From: Plantactinospora endophytica
GTDB taxonomy: Bacteria; Actinomycetota; Actinomycetes; Mycobacteriales; Micromonosporaceae
Assembly: GCF_016862915.1 (NCBI RefSeq)
Contig: NZ_BONW01000038.1
Location: 1-64,000, forward strand
Reading direction: 5' to 3'
DNA length: 64,000 bases
Shown here: in pieces, positions 1-8,171 of the stretch
Position numbering within the stretch: position 1 is the first letter of the stretch
How the letters are laid out: each line of letters begins with the position of its first letter
The notes under the pieces: model-generated
Seen by the model: the letters and a program-made list of their open reading frames with translations, nothing else
Database searches by the model: none
What the model was told of the DNA's origin: nothing
Made by a program: the position numbers and the translations under genes

Positions 1-180
1 AGGTCGGCACGGGCCGAGCCAGGTCGGCACGGGCCGAGCCAGGTCGGCACGGGCCGAGCCAGGTCGGCACGGGCCGAGCCAGGTCGGACCGGATCAAGCC
101 AGGTCAGGAGAGGGGTCAAGCCAGGTTAGACCAGGTCAGGAGAGGTCAAGCCAGGCTGGACCAGGTCAGGACAGGCCGGC
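1..180. repeat. 20-bp tandem repeat array, decaying into variants
   Basis: Four perfect copies of AGGTCGGCACGGGCCGAGCC fill positions 1-80. A degenerate copy follows at 81-100, and shorter AGGTCAGGAG / AGGTTAGACC / AGGCTGGACC variants continue to about 180, running into the 3' end of the glycerophosphodiesterase gene (stop codon at 166-168). The array starts at the window edge, so its full length is unknown. It lies downstream of the gene and may be a slippage-prone intergenic minisatellite. No function can be assigned. Confidence 0.9.
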
Positions 181-1278
181 CCGGGCCGCCACGGCGGTGT
201 CCGGGTGGTCGCTGAACACCCCGTCCAGGCCGAGTCCGTAGAAGAGCTGGTACTCGGCGATGATGTCGCCCCGGGCGTTCGGGTCGGTACCGATCCGGAA
301 GTCGACCGGCAGGAACTGGTTCTCCGCCCGGAAGGTCCAGGCGTGCACCACCAGACCGGTCCGGTGCGCGTCCCGCACCACGGCGGTCGGGGCGAGCAGT
401 TTCCCGCTCGCGTCCCGGGGCACCAGCAGGTTCTTGTTCACCCCGATGCCGTCGGCGTAGCTGTCGATCCAGCGCAGGTTCTCCGGCTTGACCAGGTCGA
501 CGTAGGTACGCGGGTCGCCGGCCACGGCGAAGTCGTACGGCCGACCGGCGGCGTCCAGCAGTTGCGCCAGCCGTACGTCGGTCATCCGGTTCAGCTTGCG
601 GAGGTTGGCGGTCTCGAAGGACTGGATGATCACCGGGTCCTTCTTGTCGGTCATGCCGTTCTTCTTCAGTACCCGGACCAGCGGCTCCTCGAGCGGCAGC
701 CCGATCGACCGGAAGTAGGTCGGGTGCTTCGTCTCCGGGTAGATGCCGATGGTCCGGCCCAGCCGCCGGCTCTCGCTACGGGCCAGGTCGATGACCTCCT
801 GGAGGGTCGGCACCGGGAGCTGTCCGTCGAACGCGGTGTTGGTCACCCGTACCTGTGGCAGCCGCTCCTTGGCCCGCAGCGTCTTCAGCTCGGCCAGGGT
901 GAAGTCCTCGGTGAACCAGCCGGTCACCGCGGTACCGTCGATGGTCTTGGTGGTCCGGCGGGCGGCGAACTCGGGGTGGACGGCAACGTCGGTGGTACCG
1001 GATATCTCGTTCTCGTGCCGGGCCACCAGCACCCCGTCCCTGGTGGAGACCAGGTCGGGCTCGATGAAGTCGACGCCCATCCGGATCGCCAGCCGGTAGG
1101 CCTCCAGGGTGTGCTCCGGACGGTAGCCGCTGGCGCCGCGGTGGGCGATCACCAGCGGCCGGTCACCGGCCACCGGGCGGGACCGGTCGTCGTGTGCCGC
1201 AGCCTGGCTGGTCGGCACCGCCACGGCGGTCGCCAGCAACGCGCCGGCGAGGCCGAGCGCGGAAAGGGTACGTGCCAA
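166..1278 (-). CDS. Secreted glycerophosphodiester phosphodiesterase (GDPD family)
   Basis: A 370-residue protein that probably hydrolyses glycerophosphodiesters to glycerol-3-phosphate and an alcohol outside the cytoplasm. The first about 28 residues form a Sec signal peptide (hydrophobic core, SQAAA cleavage region). The GDPD core opens with HRGASGYRPEHT, where the first His is catalytic, followed by the EPDLVSTRDG segment with the metal-binding Glu and Asp, and then a conserved ARHE. Length fits the secreted GlpQ-like group. The start is TTG at 1276-1278, with GGGAG six bases upstream on the minus strand. It is transcribed alone and away from the PadR gene. Family assignment is firm; the physiological substrate (phospholipid head groups or teichoic-acid glycerol phosphate) is inferred. 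Confidence 0.92.
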   Translation of the reverse strand: MARTLSALGLAGALLATAVAVPTSQAAAHDDRSRPVAGDRPLVIAHRGASGYRPEHTLEAYRLAIRMGVDFIEPDLVSTRDGVLVARHENEISGTTDVAVHPEFAARRTTKTIDGTAVTGWFTEDFTLAELKTLRAKERLPQVRVTNTAFDGQLPVPTLQEVIDLARSESRRLGRTIGIYPETKHPTYFRSIGLPLEEPLVRVLKKNGMTDKKDPVIIQSFETANLRKLNRMTDVRLAQLLDAAGRPYDFAVAGDPRTYVDLVKPENLRWIDSYADGIGVNKNLLVPRDASGKLLAPTAVVRDAHRTGLVVHAWTFRAENQFLPVDFRIGTDPNARGDIIAEYQLFYGLGLDGVFSDHPDTAVAARAGLS

Positions 1279-1589
1279 GGTCGTCTCCCGTCGGTCGAAG
1301 CGGGGTCGCGCTGCCGCGCGCGGTCCCGCTCGTGGATCGACCTGGAATCCAACCGCGCCATGGCGACCGGCAGTCGGGCACCGGTTGGCCGGACGATGAA
1401 CCTCCGGGGTGTCGATGCTGCCTGGACGTCCTGGTCATCCGCCCTCCTTCCGCCGTGCCCGCCCGGTGGACGGAATTATCGTCGACCGTCCACTGCGGTA
1501 CGGCGCGATCCCGGCCCGCCGCTCGCCCGTGGCGCTGCCGCACGGCGACTCGGTGGCACCGGCCCGCCGGTCACCACTGGCGGAGACTC
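1279..1589. other. Intergenic region between divergent GDPD and PadR genes
   Basis: This non-coding stretch separates the divergent GDPD and PadR genes. The promoter and operator of the PadR side lie just beyond it at 1590-1632. I see no convincing small gene, RNA or hairpin in the rest. Confidence 0.5.
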
Positions 1590-1617
1590 TTGACGGGACA
1601 TGCCTAACGGTTAGACT
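1590..1617 (+). promoter_or_regulatory. Predicted promoter of the padR-ABC operon
   Basis: TTGACG at 1590-1595 and TAGACT at 1612-1617 are separated by 16 bases and resemble a housekeeping -35/-10 pair. The -10 lies inside the palindrome at 1600-1632, so a bound regulator would block RNA polymerase. The PadR start codon is about 28 bases further on. Confidence 0.65.
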
Positions 1618-1632
1618 CTAACCGTTAGGCAT
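1600..1632. promoter_or_regulatory. Perfect 16-bp palindrome, probable PadR operator
   Basis: The left arm ATGCCTAACGGTTAGA (1600-1615) and right arm TCTAACCGTTAGGCAT (1617-1632) are exact reverse complements around a single C. The site overlaps the predicted -10 and ends 13 bases before the PadR start codon. That placement is typical of autoregulated PadR repressors. It is much more A/T-rich than its surroundings. Confidence 0.85.
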
Positions 1633-1645
1633 AGGGGGTCGGTGG

Positions 1646-2203
1646 ATGAAACACGTTGTGCTCGGCCTGCTCGCCGCCGGCCCGGCCCACGGCTACGAGC
1701 TGCGTCGACGCTACGACGAGCTGTTCGCCGACGCCGGCGGCGAGGTCAACATCGGCCAGATCTACGTGACGCTCGGCCGGCTCGAACGGGACGGGCTGGT
1801 CGCACACACCGCCGAGTCCGGCGGCGACCGGCGGGACCGCAAGGTCTACCGGCTCACCGAGTCCGGCACGGCGACGCTGCACGAGTGGCTCTCCGCCCCC
1901 TCCGATCCCCCACTGGTGAAACCGGACGTGCTGCTCCGGCTGGTCGCCGCCCGGTTGGCCGCGCCCCTCCTACCGGACGTGAACCCACGGACCGTGATCA
2001 CCCACCACCGGCAGCGCTGCCTGGAGGCGCTGCGGGAACTCGACCGGCAGGCGGCGCGCACCACCGCCGGAAGCGTCAGCGGCCTGCTCGTGCAGGCGAG
2101 CGCACTGCACCTGCAAGCCGAGCTGCGCTGGCTGGAGGCGTGCCAGCAGCAACTCGCGCAGATCGAACTCAAGACCTCCTGGAAGGAAAACGGGGATGAG
2201 TGA
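1646..2203 (+). CDS. PadR-family transcriptional regulator
   Basis: A 185-residue regulator with an N-terminal winged helix (about residues 1-80: LGLLAAGPAHGYEL, then GQIYVTLGRLERDGLV) and the PadR wing containing DRKVYRLTESG. A C-terminal helical dimerisation region makes up the rest, as in the two-domain PadR/Vir group. The start at 1646 has AGGGGG at 1633-1638. Its stop overlaps the start of the ABC ATPase gene by eight bases, so the regulator and exporter are translationally coupled. Known relatives repress drug or antimicrobial-peptide exporters and release DNA when they bind the exported compound. Regulation of this operon through the palindrome at 1600-1632 is inferred from position. 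Confidence 0.93.
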   Translation: MKHVVLGLLAAGPAHGYELRRRYDELFADAGGEVNIGQIYVTLGRLERDGLVAHTAESGGDRRDRKVYRLTESGTATLHEWLSAPSDPPLVKPDVLLRLVAARLAAPLLPDVNPRTVITHHRQRCLEALRELDRQAARTTAGSVSGLLVQASALHLQAELRWLEACQQQLAQIELKTSWKENGDE

Positions 2204-2933
2204 ACCGCTGCTCCGCGCCCGCGACCTGTCCCGCACCTACCACGGCGGCGTACGGGACTTCGCCGCCCTGCGAGACGTCTCGATCGAGGTGGCCGCAGGC
2301 GACTGGGTCGCCGTGACCGGGCCGAGCGGCTGTGGCAAGTCCACCCTGCTGCACCTGCTCGGCGGGCTGGACCGCCCCGACCGGGGCGAGGTGTGGCTGG
2401 CCGGCCAGCGGCTGGACACCCGCTCGGAGAGCGAACGGGCACTGCTCCGCCGCCGGCACCTGGGCTTCGTCTTCCAGTTCCTCAACCTCGTGCCGACGAT
2501 GACGGTGGCCGGCAACGTCGAGCTTCCGCTCGTGTTGCAGGGCATCGGCCGCCGCGACGCCCGGCGCCGGGCCCTGGAGACCCTCGACGAACTGGGGGTG
2601 GCCGACACCGCCGACGCCGCCCCGGCCGAACTCTCCGGCGGGCAGCAGCAACGGGTGGCCCTGGCCCGCGCCGTGGTGCACCGGCCCGACGTGCTGCTCG
2701 CCGACGAGCCGACCGGGGCGCTGGACTCGGCCGCCGCCGAGACCGTGCTCGACCTGCTGCGCAGACGCCACGAGGACGGCCAGAGCATCGTGCTCGTCAC
2801 CCACGACCACCGGGTCGCGGCAGCCGCCGACCGGGTGGTGACGATGCTCGACGGGCAGATCGCCGACGAACGGGACCTGTCCGGCCCGACCGGCCGGCCG
2901 ACGCTGCGCAACCTGATCAACCTGGAGGGCTGA
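2196..2933 (+). CDS. ABC exporter ATP-binding protein, MacB/LolD type
   Basis: A 245-residue nucleotide-binding subunit. Walker A is GPSGCGKST, the signature is LSGGQQQR, Walker B is VLLADEPTGALD, and the switch His is in VTHDH. The ADEPTGALD form and the short length are characteristic of ATPases that pair with FtsX-like permeases (MacB, LolCDE, BceAB types) rather than importers. It overlaps the PadR gene and is followed three bases later by the permease. The subunit should sit on the cytoplasmic face and power the permease at 2937-5231. The substrate is unknown; lipids, peptides or antimicrobials are all possible. Confidence 0.95.
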   Translation: MSEPLLRARDLSRTYHGGVRDFAALRDVSIEVAAGDWVAVTGPSGCGKSTLLHLLGGLDRPDRGEVWLAGQRLDTRSESERALLRRRHLGFVFQFLNLVPTMTVAGNVELPLVLQGIGRRDARRRALETLDELGVADTADAAPAELSGGQQQRVALARAVVHRPDVLLADEPTGALDSAAAETVLDLLRRRHEDGQSIVLVTHDHRVAAAADRVVTMLDGQIADERDLSGPTGRPTLRNLINLEG

Positions 2934-2936
2934 GCC

Positions 2937-5231
2937 GTGTCCGCCATCCTCCGGCTCGCCCGGTCCGGCCTGCGCGGCGGCAACCGGGCCACGGCGATCG
3001 CCACCGTACTGGTCGCCGCGCTGGCCACCACCGGCGTCGTCGCCGGATTGTCGGTGCAGGGCCAGGGCGGCGCCGAGGTCGACCGGATCTACTCCGACGC
3101 CGGCCGACCCGACCTGGTCGTCTACGGCACCCCCGAGGCGCTGGCGGAGGTACGCCAGGACCCGGCGTTCGCGGCGACCGCCCCGATCACGCCGTACCTC
3201 GCCGGGGCGGTGACCCTCGACGGGGAGCCGGTCGACGCCCGGATCGCGGCCCCGTCCACCGGTACTCCCCCGGTGGGCCGGCCACTGCTGCGCAGCGGTG
3301 TCTGGCCGGCGGCCGGCGTACCCGGGGAGGTGGTCTTCGACCAGGCCGCCGCGACCAGGGCCGGCATCCGCACCGGCGACCAGGTCCGGCTGACCGTCGG
3401 CGGCCGGCCGGCGACACTGACCGTGGTCGGCACCGCGGTCGACCTGACCGACTGCTTCTATCCCGACTGCGATCCGATCCGGCTCTTCGTCGACCCGGCG
3501 ACGTTGGACACGCTCGCCCCACCGGCCGGGACGGGTGAGCCGGTGCCGGACACGCGGGCGGCGCTGCTCGTCGGCCGGCTGGTCGACCCCGGGCAGGCCG
3601 ACGCGGTGGCCGCCCGCCTCGGCATCCGCGCGGGCGTCGAGGGGGTCCAGCCGTGGCCGGACACCCGGGACGACATCCTCATCCGGGACCGGATCTTCGG
3701 CGCCTCGCTGGCCGGCTTCGGGATCTTCGTACTGCTCGCCGCCGCGTTCGTGGTCGCCGGCACCGCCACCGCCCGACTGCTGGCCCGGCGGCGGGAGGTC
3801 GCCCTGCTCCAGGCGGTCGGCTACACCACCCGACAGGTCATCACCGGACTGGTCGCCGAGGCGCTGCTGCTCGGTGCGGCCGGCGTACTCGCCGGATGGG
3901 TGGCCGGCACCCTGCTCGCCCCGTTCCTCCAGGTCGGTCTCGGCGGGGCGGTCGGCCGGCCGGAGCTGCGCATCGCCCCGCTGTCGCTGCTCGGCTCCGC
4001 CCTGCTGGTCGGAACCGTGCTCGCCACGGCCACCGTACTGCCAGCCTGGCAGGCCGCCCGACAGCCGGTCTCCGACGTGCTGCGCAACGCCCCGCCGCGC
4101 GGTACGGCACCGGCCCGGGTCACCCGACTGCTGGACCGGCTCCGGCTCGGCCCCGCCTACCGGTACGGCCTCGGTGCCGTACTCACCCGGCCGGGGCGGT
4201 CGGCGCTGACCGCCGCCGCGTTGGCGGTCGCCGTGGCGGCGGTCGTCGTCGGGGTCGGCTTCACCGCCACCATGGACCGGATGATCGCCGAGCCGGGCCG
4301 GGCCGGCGACCCCTACGACGCGGTCGTCGTGGCCGACGGCACCGACCCGGCCACCCTGACCGCCGCGCTGGCCGGCACACCCGGCGCCGCCGGCTGGTAC
4401 AGCCAGCTCGACCGGCGGACCACCCTCGGCGACCAGACGTTCCTGTCCCGCGCGATCGGTGGGGACCCCGCCGCCGCACGGTTCCTGGTGCGCGAGGGCC
4501 GGCCGCTACGGGCACCCGGCGAGGCGATCGCCGGCTACGGCCTGCTGCGCCGCTTCGGACTCCAGGTCGGCGACACGGTCGAGGTCCGGGCCGGGGAGAC
4601 GCCGCTGACGCTGACCATCGTCGGCTGGTACAGCGAGACCGAGGACACCGGTGAGATCCTGATGTACCGGGCGGAGATGCTGCCGGGCGTCGCGCCGGAC
4701 GCGTACCTGGTCTCGGCCGGTCCGACCGGTACGCCGGAGACACTGGCCGGCGCCCTCCGCGACCGGCTCGGACCGGAAGTCGCGGTGCACGCCCGGGAGT
4801 CCGACCCCGCCGACCTCGGCATGTTCACCGTGGCGATGCGCCTGCTGGCCGCGCTCGTCCTGGTGGTCAGCCTGGCGAACCTGGCCGCCGCGCTGCTGAC
4901 CGGTGCCCGGGAACGGTCCCGGACCCTCGGGGTGCTCCGCACGGTCGGGTTCACCGTCCGGCAGACCCTCGCCCAGTCCGCGACCGGCGGTGCCGCCCTC
5001 GGCCTGGCCGCCGCGCTCGTCGGGCTCCCGATCGGCCTGCTGGCGTTCCACCTGCTCACCGACCAGGTGATGACCGGCATCGGCGCCGGTCCCGGGCTCG
5101 CCGAAGCCCCGGCCGGCGCGCTGCTCGCCGGCACCGTTCCGGCGACCGCCCTGGCCGGAGCGCTCGCGGGCGTACTGGCCGCGCACCGGCTGGCCCGGAC
5201 CCCGGCGACCGACCTCGTTCGGTACGAGTGA
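2937..5231 (+). CDS. FtsX-like ABC transporter permease (two FtsX domains)
   Basis: A 764-residue membrane protein starting at GTG three bases after the ATPase stop. An N-terminal transmembrane helix (about 15-35) is followed by a large extracytoplasmic region, then three helices of a first FtsX domain (about 255-380, containing RRREVALLQAVGYT). A second helix near 425, another extracytoplasmic region and a second FtsX domain near the C-terminus (RSRTLGVLRTVGFT) follow. This duplicated architecture is typical of actinobacterial exporters and of lipoprotein- or peptide-handling mechanotransmission systems. With the upstream ATPase it forms a complete transporter under PadR control. No substrate can be read from the sequence. 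Confidence 0.92.
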   Translation: MSAILRLARSGLRGGNRATAIATVLVAALATTGVVAGLSVQGQGGAEVDRIYSDAGRPDLVVYGTPEALAEVRQDPAFAATAPITPYLAGAVTLDGEPVDARIAAPSTGTPPVGRPLLRSGVWPAAGVPGEVVFDQAAATRAGIRTGDQVRLTVGGRPATLTVVGTAVDLTDCFYPDCDPIRLFVDPATLDTLAPPAGTGEPVPDTRAALLVGRLVDPGQADAVAARLGIRAGVEGVQPWPDTRDDILIRDRIFGASLAGFGIFVLLAAAFVVAGTATARLLARRREVALLQAVGYTTRQVITGLVAEALLLGAAGVLAGWVAGTLLAPFLQVGLGGAVGRPELRIAPLSLLGSALLVGTVLATATVLPAWQAARQPVSDVLRNAPPRGTAPARVTRLLDRLRLGPAYRYGLGAVLTRPGRSALTAAALAVAVAAVVVGVGFTATMDRMIAEPGRAGDPYDAVVVADGTDPATLTAALAGTPGAAGWYSQLDRRTTLGDQTFLSRAIGGDPAAARFLVREGRPLRAPGEAIAGYGLLRRFGLQVGDTVEVRAGETPLTLTIVGWYSETEDTGEILMYRAEMLPGVAPDAYLVSAGPTGTPETLAGALRDRLGPEVAVHARESDPADLGMFTVAMRLLAALVLVVSLANLAAALLTGARERSRTLGVLRTVGFTVRQTLAQSATGGAALGLAAALVGLPIGLLAFHLLTDQVMTGIGAGPGLAEAPAGALLAGTVPATALAGALAGVLAAHRLARTPATDLVRYE

Positions 5232-5241
5232 CGGCACCGAG

Positions 5242-5317
5242 GGGTTCGATCAACCAGACGGGTCCGAAGCCAGGCGGGTTCGAAGCCGGACGGGTTCGAT
5301 CGGCAACACGGTCTCGA
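5242..5317. repeat. Iterated GGGTTCGA-type motif
   Basis: GGGTTCGA or a one-base variant occurs at 5242, 5260, 5276, 5292 and (GGTCTCGA) 5310, spaced 16-18 bases apart. The array sits in the gap between the convergent ABC permease and P450 genes. It may be a decayed tandem repeat; no function is supported. Confidence 0.6.
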
Positions 5318-5380
5318 ATCAGCCGGACGGGTCGGGGGGCCGAAGGTGACCGGCGGGCTACTCAGGCCACGAGCTCTGGA

Positions 5381-6763
5381 TCAGAAGGTGACGGGCAGGC
5401 TGGTCAGGCCACGGGTCCGGAACGACGGCCGCCAGGCCAGTTCGGCCGGGTCGACCGCCAGGGCCAGCTTCGGGAACCGGCGCAGCACCGCCCCGATCGC
5501 GATCTGCGCCTCGAGCCGGGCCAGCGGCGCGCCGACGCAGTAGTGGATGCCGTGTCCGAGGGTCAGGTGCCCGTTGTCCGGCCGGGTCAGGTCGAGCGCG
5601 TCCGGGTCGGCGAACCGCTCGGGGTCCCGGTTGGCGGCGGCGACGCAGAGCAGCACCGTCGCCCCGGCCGGAACGGTGACCCCGCCGATCGTGATGTCGG
5701 TGAGCGCGAACCGGCGCAGCGCGACGGTGGCCGGCGGCTCGTACCGGAGCAGTTCCTCGACGGCGGCCGTCGACGGCTCGACGCCAGCCCGTACCAGCGC
5801 GAGTTGTTCCGGGTTGCGCAGCAGGGCGAGCAGCCCGGAACCGACCACGTGCACGGTGTTCTCGTAGCCGGCGAAGAGTACGAGGAAGGCGAGCGAGGTC
5901 AGCTCGTCCTCGCTGAGCCGGTCGCCGCCGTCCTGCCTGGGCGGTGCGCTCCCGTCGGCGCCGGGCACGCCGACCCGGGACGGTGAGCCGTTGCCGCCGG
6001 CCTCGGCGGTGGTCGGCGTCGGCGAGGTGGTCGGTGCGGCGGTCGAGAATCTCGGCGAAGAAAGGGCTGCGGAGGTTGCGTCGTCCTCGTCGGTGTCCCG
6101 GGCGGCGATCATCGCGGTGAGCAGGTCGTCGCCCGGGTCGCGCCGCTTGTCGGCGATGAGCCGGACCAGGAAGTCCTGGATCGCCATGACCGCCCGGCCG
6201 GCCGCGCGCGGATCGTCGGCCGGCGGGGCGAGCATCGTGTCGGTCCAGCCGCGCAGTGCGGGCCGATCCTCCTCCGGCACCCCGAGCAGGTCGGAGATGA
6301 CGGTGACCGGCAGCGGCCCGGCGTACTCGGCGACCAGGTCCGCCCGGCCGGCCGGGGCCATCCGGTCCAGCAGCGCCTCGGCCGCCGCCTCGATCTTCGG
6401 TCGCAGCCGGGCGATCCGCTGCGGCCCGAAGGCGTGCCGGACCAGCCGGCGGATCCGGGTGTGGTCCGGCGGGTCCATGTTCAGCAGGTTGGCGTCCAGC
6501 GCCGGAGGCAGCGAGAAGCCCTTCCAGCCGTCGGTGGAGTTCGCCTTGTCCAACGACAGCCGGGGATCCGCGAACCCGGCCCGTACGTCGGCGTAGCGGG
6601 TGACCAGCCAGACGTTCGCACCGTCCGGCAGGGTCAGCCGGTGCACCGGGGCAGCCGTGCGCAGGGCCGCCAGCCCCGGATAGGGGTCGGCGAGGAACCG
6701 TGCGTCGAACAGCGCCGCGGTGGGGATGGGGGCTCGGTCTTCCGTCTGCGGCGCTCCGGTCAC
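5381..6763 (-). CDS. Cytochrome P450 with an extra low-complexity insertion
   Basis: A 460-residue soluble bacterial class I monooxygenase. The I-helix oxygen-binding region is FAGYENT (297-303), the K-helix ExxR is EELLR (336-340), and the heme loop is LGHGIHYCVG with the thiolate Cys at 409. Related actinobacterial P450s run directly from a DDLLTAMIAARD-type helix into RLSEDELTSLAFL. Here about 50 Pro/Ala/Ser/Gly-rich residues (about 225-280) are inserted between them without a frame change. The start is GTG at 6763. No ferredoxin or ferredoxin reductase gene is adjacent, so redox partners must be shared. It diverges from the reductase-like gene at 6907. The substrate is unknown. Confidence 0.93.
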   Translation of the reverse strand: MTGAPQTEDRAPIPTAALFDARFLADPYPGLAALRTAAPVHRLTLPDGANVWLVTRYADVRAGFADPRLSLDKANSTDGWKGFSLPPALDANLLNMDPPDHTRIRRLVRHAFGPQRIARLRPKIEAAAEALLDRMAPAGRADLVAEYAGPLPVTVISDLLGVPEEDRPALRGWTDTMLAPPADDPRAAGRAVMAIQDFLVRLIADKRRDPGDDLLTAMIAARDTDEDDATSAALSSPRFSTAAPTTSPTPTTAEAGGNGSPSRVGVPGADGSAPPRQDGGDRLSEDELTSLAFLVLFAGYENTVHVVGSGLLALLRNPEQLALVRAGVEPSTAAVEELLRYEPPATVALRRFALTDITIGGVTVPAGATVLLCVAAANRDPERFADPDALDLTRPDNGHLTLGHGIHYCVGAPLARLEAQIAIGAVLRRFPKLALAVDPAELAWRPSFRTRGLTSLPVTF

Positions 6764-6906
6764 CCGGACAGGCTACGCGCTGGCCGCGCGCCCGTCCGGC
6801 CCGCCGGTCACAACGGTCGGCGCTCCCCCGTCCCTTCCGCGACGGATTCCGTGACCGGCCGCCGACGCGCCGGTCCGGACCGATCTGACGACAGGCGGAG
6901 ACTGCG

Positions 6907-7725
6907 ATGAACATCCTGATCACCGGGGCCACCGGCCGACTGGGCCGGGTACTCACCCCGGAGCTGGCCCGGGCCGGGCACACCGTACGGGCCGCGAGCC
7001 GGGCCCCGGCCGGGGAACCCGCCTCGGCGGGTCCGTCGGGCGTCGGTGGCGACGTCCACCGGATCCGGCTCGACCTCGCGACCGGAGACGGCCTGCCGGA
7101 CGCGGTCGACGGCGTCGACACCATCGTCCACCTGGCGTCCGCGCCGTACCAACGGGGCTACACCCGGCAGGTCGACGTGGTCGGCACCCGCCGGCTGGTC
7201 GAGGCCGCCGGCCGGGCCGGGGTACGGCACCTGGTGTACCTGTCGATCGTCGGCGCCGACCGCGTGCCGTGGCCGTACTTCCGGATGAAGATCGAGGCCG
7301 AGTCGCTGGTGGCGGCCGGGCCGGTGCCCTGGACGGTGCTCCGGGTCACCCAGTTCCACGAGTTCCTGGCCGGGGCGATGGCCCGGCTGCCCCGGCTGCC
7401 GGTGCTACCCGTCGATCCGGAGATCACCGTCCAGCCGGTCGATGTCGCCGACGTCGCCGCGCACCTCCGGCGTCGGGTTACCGCCCCGCCCGGCCGTACC
7501 ACCGAGGAGTTCGGCGGGCCGGTGGTGCTGGGCGCGGGCGTACTGTTCCGGGACTGGCTCGCCGCCCGGCGGATCCGGCGGCCACTGCTCCGGGTACCCG
7601 TGCCGGGCCGGCTCGGCCGATCGTTCCGCGCGGGAGCGCTCGTCCCGTCGACCGGCGACCGGGGACGGATCACCTGGCGCCAGTACCTCGCCGGCACGTC
7701 GGACACGTCGGAGCAGCCGGAGTAG
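6907..7725 (+). CDS. NAD(P)-binding (NmrA/atypical SDR) protein
   Basis: A 272-residue Rossmann-fold protein. The dinucleotide-binding loop GATGRLG (residues 7-13) follows the first beta strand. The conserved acidic strand end (RLDLATGDGLPDAVDGVD) and a VHLASAP segment follow. The usual SDR YxxxK pair is weak (YFRMKIEAE), and a C-terminal TPTEEFGG-like region is typical of NmrA/atypical epimerase-type proteins. It could be a quinone or NADPH sensor, or a reductase. It diverges from the P450 gene with about 140 bases between starts, so shared regulation is possible. Function beyond cofactor binding is not supported. Confidence 0.85.
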   Translation: MNILITGATGRLGRVLTPELARAGHTVRAASRAPAGEPASAGPSGVGGDVHRIRLDLATGDGLPDAVDGVDTIVHLASAPYQRGYTRQVDVVGTRRLVEAAGRAGVRHLVYLSIVGADRVPWPYFRMKIEAESLVAAGPVPWTVLRVTQFHEFLAGAMARLPRLPVLPVDPEITVQPVDVADVAAHLRRRVTAPPGRTTEEFGGPVVLGAGVLFRDWLAARRIRRPLLRVPVPGRLGRSFRAGALVPSTGDRGRITWRQYLAGTSDTSEQPE

Positions 7726-8171
7726 CGCACCCGTGCGGATCGCGCGGCAGGCGGCGCCGAGCAGGGCGGCGGACCCGATCGCCAGCGGTACCACCCGACG
7801 TCGCCGTGCCTCGACGCCTCGACGGCTGGGTGACTGGGTGACTGGAACATGATCCACAGGCGCGTTTATTCTGGAGGCCAGAACGCGCGACGCCGGCAAT
7901 TCCGACGAAAACCGAGCGAACCCAACTGGGCGCGCGGCGGGGAGACAGCGCCGCGCCACCCCTGGTAACGTCGGCGACACTCGGCGTCGAATCATGGATC
8001 TCCATGTCTGTGCGTGACGTCGTCCCCCAACCGGCAGTTGCTCAGACAGGGAGTTGTCACTGCCCACATGAGCCGCTCAGTTCTCTTCGCATCGCGGGTG
8101 CGGACGGTCCCGGGCCCGGCGGTCGCCGCCGAGTTCCCGGACCCGGCCACCCGCCCCCTGGAGGTGACGGG
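7726..8171. other. Intergenic region upstream of the condensation gene, with an inverted repeat
   Basis: About 450 bases without a convincing gene. TTCTGG (7869-7874) and CCAGAA (7878-7883) form an inverted repeat around AGG, flanked by CGCGTT to the left and CGCG to the right. It sits in a locally A/T-richer patch and could be an operator for the downstream gene. An open frame extends upstream of 8172, but its composition is not protein-like and the good ribosome site is at 8160-8164. Confidence 0.45.

Noticed and set aside
1-180. CRISPR array
   Set aside because: Units are contiguous with no unique spacers and there are no cas genes in the window.
205-1593. Long plus-strand frame antisense to the glycerophosphodiesterase
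   Set aside because: It opposes a gene with clear catalytic motifs and a signal peptide, and has low-complexity composition.
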